DNA of 64,000 nt from Streptomyces brevispora (GTDB lineage: Bacteria > Actinomycetota > Actinomycetes > Streptomycetales > Streptomycetaceae), in contig NZ_VIWW01000002.1 in NCBI RefSeq assembly GCF_007829885.1, positions 620,001 through 684,000 of the forward strand, given 5' to 3'. Shown here piece after piece: positions 57,719 through 64,000 of this stretch; position 1 is the first letter of the stretch; each line of letters begins with the position of its first letter. The notes under the pieces were generated by a model. That model was not told the origin of the DNA and ran no database searches. It saw nothing but the letters and a program-made list of their open reading frames with translations. A program made the position numbers and the translations under genes.

Positions 57719-59926
57719 ATGTCCGAGCTGTTCGACGCGGTTGACGCGCTCATTGCGTCCCGTTCCCCACTCCCGCCCCCGGCAGAGCGCAGGCGGCTGC
57801 GCCAGGCACATGGCCTGACGCTGGACGAGGTGGCCACTGCACTGCAGGTGCGGCGGGCGACGGCCAGCGGCTGGGAATCCGGCAAGACCGAGCCGCGGCC
57901 GCCGGAGCGTGACGCCTACGCCCGCATGCTCAAGCAACTTGCCCAGCTCTACCCCGCCGACCCCAACGTCGCGACGGACACGGCGGTACCCGAGTCGCTT
58001 GCCGTCCCAGCCGTTCCAGCGTCAACGCGAGCGGAACCGGCCAAAGCCCGCACCGAACCCACAGGCCCGATCCTGGAGCCTGCTTCCGAGAACATCGCAC
58101 TGCGCCCTGCCGCGGTACCGCGTTCGGCGGCCACGACCAGGCCGACATCGCGCCGCCCGCCCGCGCGGACGGCTGCCCCCGCCGGTAGCACCGACCCGCG
58201 GTTCGAGAACGGACCGCTCGCCGTCATTGACGTTGACGCCGACGGCCAGGCACACGCGTACTGCGTCGGCGGGCTGGTCCTGGACGTGCCCGCCAAGTCG
58301 GTCCCGGCCCTGGTGGACTGGACGCTGCGCGAGGCGAAGCTGGGGCAGCCGAAGCTGTCTGGGCCGGGCAAGGATGCCGACCCGTTGCTCGTGCTCACCG
58401 AATCGGCGCTGGAGCGCTACGGCCTGCCCGTCGCCCTTACCGACGAAGAGCGGCTCGCCGGACGGATTTCGGAGGGCCACAAGGTAATAAGGCAACTGGT
58501 GCGAGCGGAATGGAAGCTCACAAAGCGGGGGTTCGGGCCGTGGGCGAGGATCTACCGTCCCGCGACCGGTTCGGAGCGGGCCTGCGTCCAGCTGTGCATC
58601 CCGTCGTGGAACGCGCTGGACATCCGGCACTGGGGCGAGGCAGCTCAGCTCCCTCCTGCGGAACTTGCCAGTGTGCTGGGTGTGTACGCGTCCCGCGTGA
58701 TGACGCCGCGCGGGTCGACCGCAGTGACCGGTCTGGAGCTGATGACCGCGCTGCATCCGCCCACCCGCGCCTCCGAGCCGGACATTGAGGGCAAGCGGCA
58801 CTCTGAGCACAACCCCGGCTCGCTGGGTAAGGATCCGGTGGACTGTGCGCCGTGCGAGGCCCCAGACGGGCACCCGCTGCTGAAGGACCTGCCGCGCTTC
58901 CACGTCCGCGGCCCGGTGGAGAAGCTGTTCGAGGAGGCGTACGACTGGGCGCGGCCGATGACGGATGCCGAGTGCACCCTGCGGCACTTGGTCGGCATCG
59001 ACGTGAACATGGCCTTCGCCGCCGGCGCCAACGGTCTGATCGTCGGCCTGGGCGAGTCGACGCACGTGAAGGCGCCGGTGTTCGACCCGAAGCTGCCTGG
59101 CTCCTGGCTGGTTGACCTGTCCCATGTGGACCTGTCGCGGGTGAAGGTCGGCAAGGACAAGTGGGTGGAGTTGGACGCGAGTCTGCTGCCCAGCCCGTTC
59201 ACGCCGAAGGGTGAGCGCCCCGAGGGTCCGGCCTGGTATGCGACGCCGACCGTGGCGTACGCGGTGGAGCTCGGCTACGACGTTGCGCCGGTCGAGGCGT
59301 ACGTCCGGTACGAGAACGGACGCTACCTGGACGGCTGGTACCAGCGGCTGCGCGACGCGTACCTCGCCACGATGGCCGACCTCGGTGTCGACGCCGACCT
59401 GGCGCCGGCCGACTTCATTGCCGCGATGGACGGCTACCGCGGCCGTGACCCGGAGCTGGCGATCGTCGTCTCGGCGGTCAAGGCGACGGTGAAGGGCGGC
59501 CTGGGCAAGCTGCGCGAGCGCCCGCGCGGTGAGGGCTGGCGGTCGGGCGAGCCGTGGCGGGCGCTGTCCCGCCCGACGTGGCGCCCCGACATCCGCGCGG
59601 CGGTCATCTCCCGCACCCGGATCAACCTGCACCGCAAGATCGTCAAGCACGCCGCCTTCACGGGCCAATACCCGATCGCGGTCCTGTCCGACTGCGTCGT
59701 CTACGCGGCGGACGGCACCAGCCCGCTGGACTTCCTGCCCTACCGCGACGGCAAGCCGCTACCCGGCGGCTTCAAGCTCGGCATCAACCCCGGCCTGGTC
59801 AAGCACGAGGGAACCCAGAGCGTCCTTTGGGGCGAAGAGGTCCGCGAGCGGTTCAACGCCCCGGACCTCAACCTCGCCCGGTACATCAAGGACGGCACTG
59901 TCACCGACGTCGACAACGGAGAGTAG
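57719..59926 (+). CDS. tap: Telomere-associated protein Tap
   Basis: This 735-residue protein has an N-terminal XRE-like HTH (about residues 20-65: LRQAHGLTLDEVATALQVRR, ATASGWESGKTEPRPPE), a Pro/Ala linker and a large DNA-polymerase-like body including GPLAVIDVDADGQAHAYCVG, LVGIDVNMAFAAGANGLIVG, SWLVDLSHVDLSRVKVGKDK and AVISRTRINLHRKIVKHAAF. Size, order and the downstream terminal-protein gene (12-base gap) identify Streptomyces Tap, which binds telomere 3' overhangs and recruits the terminal protein. AGGAGG (57707-57712) precedes the ATG. No defects seen. Confidence 0.92.
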   Translation: MSELFDAVDALIASRSPLPPPAERRRLRQAHGLTLDEVATALQVRRATASGWESGKTEPRPPERDAYARMLKQLAQLYPADPNVATDTAVPESLAVPAVPASTRAEPAKARTEPTGPILEPASENIALRPAAVPRSAATTRPTSRRPPARTAAPAGSTDPRFENGPLAVIDVDADGQAHAYCVGGLVLDVPAKSVPALVDWTLREAKLGQPKLSGPGKDADPLLVLTESALERYGLPVALTDEERLAGRISEGHKVIRQLVRAEWKLTKRGFGPWARIYRPATGSERACVQLCIPSWNALDIRHWGEAAQLPPAELASVLGVYASRVMTPRGSTAVTGLELMTALHPPTRASEPDIEGKRHSEHNPGSLGKDPVDCAPCEAPDGHPLLKDLPRFHVRGPVEKLFEEAYDWARPMTDAECTLRHLVGIDVNMAFAAGANGLIVGLGESTHVKAPVFDPKLPGSWLVDLSHVDLSRVKVGKDKWVELDASLLPSPFTPKGERPEGPAWYATPTVAYAVELGYDVAPVEAYVRYENGRYLDGWYQRLRDAYLATMADLGVDADLAPADFIAAMDGYRGRDPELAIVVSAVKATVKGGLGKLRERPRGEGWRSGEPWRALSRPTWRPDIRAAVISRTRINLHRKIVKHAAFTGQYPIAVLSDCVVYAADGTSPLDFLPYRDGKPLPGGFKLGINPGLVKHEGTQSVLWGEEVRERFNAPDLNLARYIKDGTVTDVDNGE

Positions 59927-59938
59927 GAGAAGGCGACG

Positions 59939-60496
59939 ATGAGCCTGTTCGGGGACGGCCTGGACGCCGCGGTGCAGAAGGCGTTCACCCGCCCGGCGCC
60001 CAAGAACGCGGGCCCGCAGATGCGGTACCTGGTCAAGCAGCTGGGCGGCACGAAGGCGGTCGCCCAGATGCTGCGGATCTCGCAGCGCACCGTCGAACGC
60101 TACGTGAAGGACCAGATCAAGAAGCCCCGACCGGACCTCGCCGCGCGCCTGGAGCGCGAGGTGAAGGCCCGGTGGCAGCCGCAGATCCGGGCCAAGGCCC
60201 GGCAGAAGGCGGCGACGACCGGCGGCATCGTTGTCGACACCCGCGCCCGCCTCGGCTACACCGCGCCGATCGGGTCGACGGACCAGGACCGTATCCGGCA
60301 CCTGACCGTCGCCCTGCCGCCCCGCTACGCCGCGCGCCTCTTCGACGCCCAGGAGGCCGGCGCCACCGACCAGGAGCTCCAGGAGATCGCAGCCGAAGCG
60401 CTCAAGGAGGTGTACTTCCAGGACGGCGGCCGCCGCGCCGGAAGCCTGGAAGAGGTCCGGTTCACGGACATCGAGCACCTCGAGTTCGACCTGTAG
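59939..60496 (+). CDS. tpg: Terminal protein Tpg
   Basis: A 185-residue protein, the normal length. It begins MSLFGDGLDAAVQKAFTRPA and has an HTH (GGTKAVAQMLRISQRTVERY) and a basic stretch (VKDQIKKPRPDLAARLEREV). Residue 114 is a threonine (in PIGSTDQDR); in S. coelicolor Tpg the threonine at this position is the site to which the first nucleotide is attached, as I recall from published work. Tpg caps and primes the ends of linear replicons. It is co-transcribed with tap. Confidence 0.95.
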   Translation: MSLFGDGLDAAVQKAFTRPAPKNAGPQMRYLVKQLGGTKAVAQMLRISQRTVERYVKDQIKKPRPDLAARLEREVKARWQPQIRAKARQKAATTGGIVVDTRARLGYTAPIGSTDQDRIRHLTVALPPRYAARLFDAQEAGATDQELQEIAAEALKEVYFQDGGRRAGSLEEVRFTDIEHLEFDL

Positions 60497-60536
60497 ACCC
60501 CGAACAGCGAGTCCCGTCAGTCACGAGGTGTGACTG

Positions 60537-60638
60537 AGCACTTCATCTGGCGAGTAGCGCTCCAGTTGGCGGCCGGAGCGGCCGGTGTTCACGACTGGGC
60601 CGTATCGGTCCCCTGCTCAACTCGCCAGACGAAGTGCT
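60537..60638. repeat. 19-bp inverted repeat enclosing a folded spacer, just after tpg
   Basis: AGCACTTCATCTGGCGAGT (60537-60555) pairs with ACTCGCCAGACGAAGTGCT (60620-60638), 18 of 19 positions matching, around a 64-base spacer that can itself form GC-rich hairpins (for example GGCCG GAGC GGCC). It may be a terminator, a protein-binding site or the ends of a tiny mobile element. Confidence 0.7.
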
Positions 60639-60662
60639 TACGCGGAAGGTAAAACCCTGGGG

Positions 60663-61808
60663 TCAGTTCCGGTCTGGCGCGTACTGAGCTGCGTACCAAC
60701 TGGAGTCGATGGCGGGGTTGCTCAAAGCTCCCCAGAATCGGTCGTCAGGTATCGGTGGCAGTGGCGGATTGCCCAGGTCCGCATGGAGATCCGCACGCCA
60801 GTCGAGGGTGAAGTGGTTCCGGATCTCCGCGCTCTCGTACACGGACCTGTAGGGGGACCCCCAGATTCCAAGAGCTATCTTCTCCGCGGCCCACCTGAGA
60901 GTGCGGTCTCGGCTGGTGTCAGCCTGCGCGAGTACCGCGCGCAGGCGCAGGGCGAGCGGATCGGTCTGGTCTGGCCGTGGCGGGGCCTCACCGCGCTCCC
61001 ATGCGTTCAGGGCAGCCTCGACCTCCGGGTAGTGGTTCAGGCCCGTTTCGACCGCCAGTCTGCGCAGTTGCTTTTGCGCGGCCTCAACCACCCGCTCATA
61101 GGGCAGGGTCGCGATCAGCGCACCGAGTTCCTCATGCCCGTCCAGGTAGCTCATGTGGAGGAGGTCGGAGGGGCTGTACGACAGGTCCAGCTCTGGCAGC
61201 GGCTCATCCGGGGCGGGAAGGAGCTCGTCGGCACTGTACTTCGGCCTGGCAGGCAGAGGGGCTTCCCGGAACAGCCGACCGTTGAACGTGACGATACCGG
61301 CGTCTTGGCCTCGCTCAAGTTGGTCGGCCTCTTCGGCCAGATACTCGCCCAACGAATCGGCCTCCCCGAAACGGGTGCCGGTCTCGTCGAAGAACCGCCC
61401 GACCGCGCCGAAGGAGTCCCGCCCGGTACAGCAGTCCACCAGAAGGCCGTCCGACGTCACGTCGTATGAACCGAACTTCACGTAGTCGTGAAGCCAGTAG
61501 CCCTCGGTCTCCCCGTCGGCGCCTTGGTCGATGCCGCGCATGAACCTGGTGTCCCCGAGGATTCCGCTCAATCCGAGCGGCCGGTCGCCCGAGTCGAACT
61601 GGAAAGCCTCAGGTCCCTCCAGCGCCCCGTTGTGCCGGAGAAGGGAAGCGACCAGGTCCGGAGGAAAGGTGACGCCGAGTTGCTCTTGCGCTGCCGCGAT
61701 CTCGGCGTCCCCTGCGGGCGGCCGTAGCGTGGCGAAAGTGCGGGGCGCGTGCTCGCGCAGCCACGCGTCGATGCGAGTCCATGAGGCCTGGACCAGGTCT
61801 GCTGTCAT
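60663..61808 (-). CDS. SMI1/KNR4 (SUKH) family protein
   Basis: A 381-residue protein. The N-terminal SUKH domain (about residues 10-170) shows AAAQEQLGVTFPPDLVASLL, HNGALEGPEAFQF, YWLHDYVKFGSYDVTSDGLL and VDCCTGRDSFGAVGRFFDET. SUKH proteins often give immunity against polymorphic toxins. The C-terminal 190 residues (helical, VVEAAQKQLRRLAVETGLNH) are less typical and may be a second domain. ATG 61808 is preceded by AGGG. It is convergent with tpg and co-directional with the ABC-3C-like genes. No cognate toxin is seen in the window. Confidence 0.82.
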   Translation of the reverse strand: MTADLVQASWTRIDAWLREHAPRTFATLRPPAGDAEIAAAQEQLGVTFPPDLVASLLRHNGALEGPEAFQFDSGDRPLGLSGILGDTRFMRGIDQGADGETEGYWLHDYVKFGSYDVTSDGLLVDCCTGRDSFGAVGRFFDETGTRFGEADSLGEYLAEEADQLERGQDAGIVTFNGRLFREAPLPARPKYSADELLPAPDEPLPELDLSYSPSDLLHMSYLDGHEELGALIATLPYERVVEAAQKQLRRLAVETGLNHYPEVEAALNAWERGEAPPRPDQTDPLALRLRAVLAQADTSRDRTLRWAAEKIALGIWGSPYRSVYESAEIRNHFTLDWRADLHADLGNPPLPPIPDDRFWGALSNPAIDSSWYAAQYAPDRN

Positions 61809-62018
61809 AGGGCTGACCCTAAAGTCCGCCACTGACAGCTTGATCGTCGCTCACCGGTCCTGTCCGCCGTGCTGGCGTCCAGGCCAGTAAATTCGAGCGG
61901 TCCCTTGTCCCGGCTCACCAAGCCATGGGCACCGGATGTTCGGTCACCGACTCACGCGCTCACTCGCCAAGTGAAACGCTCAGTCACAGAGGCTCCGCCG
62001 GGACTGGGTAACGGCGGT

Positions 62019-63785
62019 TTACCTCTTGCCCGCCGTTTTGAAGCGGAATCCGAAGAGACCGCCGTCTCCGTGTTCGTCGGTGAGACGGGGGCTGCGGATG
62101 TAAGGCTCGGGATCGAAGCCGCGCTGCGCGGCCATACCGAGGCTGTCGGTGTTGATCGTGACGATGTACTGCAGGTTCTCCTCCACGGTGACTTCGGCGG
62201 CGAGCTTCAGGGCAGCGGCGACTTGCCGGTCGTCGACGCCGTCGTAGAGGTGGCTGTCGTGGATGAGGAAGTCGGGGCCACGGCCGTGGCGGTGTGCCAG
62301 GACTGCGAGGGTCAGGTCGAAACAGAAGATGACCATGTTGCTGATTCCGCGGCTGCCGTCGCTGTCGATGCGCGGGGTGATGGTCAGGCTGTTGCGGCCG
62401 GCTTCGATGGCGAGGTATGCCTCGCGCCCTTCCCCATAGAGGCGCTGGGCGTAGTGGGAGAACAGCAGGATGGCTTCGTCGGTCTGCCGACGGCGCTCCT
62501 GGAGATCGGTGTCGACCGCCTGCTGCAGTTCCACGCTCTTCGCGGTGATCTGCCGGGCGCTCGCTTCGAGGGTCTGAGCCGCTTCGAAGCGGTGATGCAG
62601 AGCCTGGAGTGCGGCCTCTTCACGCCCGAGGGCGGTCTGCAGGGTCGTCAGGGCCTCCAGCGCTCCTCCCTCGGCAAGGTCTCGAAGGAGGCGGGCCTGG
62701 TCCTCGCCCAAGCGTGCCCGCTCCGAGCGGCGTGACTGAAGCCGCTCGGTGAGTTCGGCGATTTCTTCTTCCAGGAAGCGTCGGCGGTTGCGGACCACTG
62801 AGTGGTGGAACGTCTTCACGTCTTCGAACCGCCGGCGGACCTGATCGTTGAGGATTACGCCGAGTTCTCGGTAGACGGGCTCGAGGTAGTCGACTTCGAC
62901 GTCGGTGGTCTCGGTGACGGCTGCCTGGAGCTCTTCGAGGTTGTGCTGGTCGATCACATCGTCCTGTGCCAGTTGCTTGATACGTCGGCTGACCTGGTCC
63001 GCTCTGTCCTTGAGGCGTTCGTATTCGGGGACGACCTGAAAGGCCGCAACTTGTGCACGGAGCCGGTCCACCTGCGCCTTGGCCAGCGTGATCTGGCCTC
63101 TGAGGTCTGCGGTGGAACCCACGATGCGCCCCCACACGGGGTCATCGACCGCCTTCTTCAGCTGGGCACGTGTTGCCTTGCGGGCGGCCAGCTGTCTGTA
63201 CTCGTCGACGAGCTGCCAGTCCAGGCCCAGCAGGTAGGCGAGGTTGGAGGCGGCTTCCGGGGCGGACTGCCGGGAGAACGTACGGGTCGGCTCGTTGAAG
63301 CCGTGCGACGAAATGCGCCGGGCGAGGAAGGAGAGCAGCACCCTTCCGCTGACGCCCGGATGGTCACCGCGCAGACCGAAGAGGTCCCGCTCGATCAGCT
63401 GTGTCCACCGCTCCACGGGCAGCTCTACGGCGCCAGTGCGGGGAAACATGGCACCGTCGTCCGTCCCGGTCACGTCCTCGTCGAGCGTCACGAAGCCGGC
63501 ACGCTGGCCGCTGCGGCGGACCTTGAGCGGACCGCTCGGGCCCGGCCAGTCCAATTCAAGGGTGAACGTGATGTGCCGCAGCGCCTTGTTCATGGCGAGT
63601 GTGGTGTTTGTGGCCCGGGCCCCGAGCAGGAAGTGGATCAGCTCGATCAGGCTGGACTTGCCAGCGCTGTTGCGGCTGTCAGTGTCTGCGGAGGAGGCTG
63701 TGGTGGAGGCGACGATCAGGTTCAGGCCCTCGACGAAGGACACCTCTTTGAAGCGCTCGTCGTCAGCGCTCAAGCGGCGCAGCAT
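62019..63785 (-). CDS. DUF2326 SMC/AAA-like ATPase of an ABC-3C-type system
   Basis: The 588-residue protein has an N-terminal ATPase head with Walker A SRNSAGKSS (residues 37-45) after LNLIVASTTASSADTDSRN, a long coiled-coil middle (about residues 200-430: LRGQITLAKAQVDRLRAQVA, RRFLEEEIAELTERLQSRRS, SERARLGEDQARLLRDLAEG) and a DUF2326 C-terminal head with MVIFCFDLTLAVLAHRHGRG and the Walker B-like FLIHDSHLYDGVDDRQVAAA. DUF2326 is the ATPase of ABC three-component (ABC-3C) systems inferred to act in defence or conflict. Its start overlaps the upstream gene by 23 bases. Confidence 0.85.
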   Translation of the reverse strand: MLRRLSADDERFKEVSFVEGLNLIVASTTASSADTDSRNSAGKSSLIELIHFLLGARATNTTLAMNKALRHITFTLELDWPGPSGPLKVRRSGQRAGFVTLDEDVTGTDDGAMFPRTGAVELPVERWTQLIERDLFGLRGDHPGVSGRVLLSFLARRISSHGFNEPTRTFSRQSAPEAASNLAYLLGLDWQLVDEYRQLAARKATRAQLKKAVDDPVWGRIVGSTADLRGQITLAKAQVDRLRAQVAAFQVVPEYERLKDRADQVSRRIKQLAQDDVIDQHNLEELQAAVTETTDVEVDYLEPVYRELGVILNDQVRRRFEDVKTFHHSVVRNRRRFLEEEIAELTERLQSRRSERARLGEDQARLLRDLAEGGALEALTTLQTALGREEAALQALHHRFEAAQTLEASARQITAKSVELQQAVDTDLQERRRQTDEAILLFSHYAQRLYGEGREAYLAIEAGRNSLTITPRIDSDGSRGISNMVIFCFDLTLAVLAHRHGRGPDFLIHDSHLYDGVDDRQVAAALKLAAEVTVEENLQYIVTINTDSLGMAAQRGFDPEPYIRSPRLTDEHGDGGLFGFRFKTAGKR

Positions 63786-64000
63786 GCATGCTCCTTGCAA
63801 CGAGGATGTCCTGGTCCAGCTCTATGGCTCCCATGCTGTAGAGCACGTCCAGTGCCAGGACGAACCAGCCGAACGATACGGGCGAGGCATGGCCGTGACT
63901 GGCCCGCCAGGTCTTCAGCCGGGCCCATGTCTGACTGACAGACCGCGGTTCGTCCAGCTGCAACAGGACCTGGGCACCGACGGCGAGTAGGCACCGGTCA
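63763..64000 (-). CDS. Partial ABC-3C middle-component-like protein, runs off the right edge
   Basis: The minus-strand frame is open from the window edge and ends in LKTWRASHGHASPVSFGWFV, LALDVLYSMGAIELDQDILV and ARSMHAAPLER. A short helical protein ending in LDxLYxMGxIExDxxGxL, directly before and overlapping a DUF2326 ATPase, is the usual form of an ABC-3C middle component. The N-terminus and the third component lie outside the window. Confidence 0.7.
   Translation of the reverse strand, partial: DRCLLAVGAQVLLQLDEPRSVSQTWARLKTWRASHGHASPVSFGWFVLALDVLYSMGAIELDQDILVARSMHAAPLER

Noticed and set aside
58022..59668. 548-codon minus-strand ORF inside tap
   Set aside because: It mirrors the tap coding sequence and has no protein motifs or ribosome-binding site.

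Overview
The window is a 64-kb piece of a very GC-rich actinomycete genome, almost certainly Streptomyces or a close relative. The best marker is an intact telomere-associated protein/terminal protein pair (tap-tpg, 57.7-60.5 kb). These proteins maintain the ends of linear Streptomyces chromosomes and plasmids, so the window is probably near the end of a linear replicon. The many truncated genes and insertion sequence (IS) remnants fit that location. I see no rRNA, tRNA or CRISPR array.

Layout. 0-3.5 kb: a partial membrane protein, two lipoproteins and several broken gene fragments. 3.6-9.4 kb: an intact, tightly overlapped operon of a DUF1684 protein and an oligopeptide-type ABC importer (binding protein, two permeases, two ATPases). 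9.4-16.6 kb: a gene graveyard with LigD-polymerase, transposase and other remnants around three apparently intact genes: a membrane-anchored HTH protein, a secreted protein and a DUF3558-like lipoprotein. 16.7-19.6 kb: an MmgE/PrpD enzyme and an MFS transporter. 19.75-30.9 kb: aromatic catabolism by the hydroxyquinol route (flavin reductase, alpha/beta hydrolase, luciferase-like monooxygenase, AraC regulator, intradiol hydroxyquinol dioxygenase, maleylacetate reductase), then an FAD aromatic hydroxylase and an MBL-fold protein. A deleted second copy of the hydroxylase lies at 19.75-20.3 kb, so two direct repeats flank the hydroxyquinol genes. 31-39.4 kb: MarR and winged-helix/GAF regulators and a homogentisate operon (homogentisate dioxygenase, a protein of unknown function, fumarylacetoacetase, two CoA-transferase subunits, a thiolase) that would convert homogentisate to fumarate and acetyl-CoA. 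39.4-49 kb: IS elements alternate with an ECF41 sigma factor and its carboxymuconolactone decarboxylase-like partner, a GNAT protein and an MFS exporter. 49.2-55.5 kb: a Tn7-like transposition operon, in transcription order TniQ, TnsA-like, TnsB, TnsC and an HhH-GPD-like protein. 55.7-57.2 kb: an overlapping trio of small membrane protein, ECF sigma factor and unknown protein. 57.7-60.5 kb: tap-tpg. 60.6-64 kb: a SUKH-family protein and the first two parts of an ABC-3C-like conflict system that runs off the window.

Working together: the catabolic genes form two lower pathways, hydroxyquinol to 3-oxoadipate and homogentisate to central metabolism. Each has its own regulators, and the MBL-hydroxylase pair lies between them. 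The right 15 kb is mobile, telomere and defence related. The most unusual items are the Tn7-like operon whose TnsA-like subunit lacks recognisable nuclease residues, its position next to tap-tpg, the two IS elements that share an accessory coiled-coil/winged-helix protein, and the repeat-bracketed hydroxyquinol segment.
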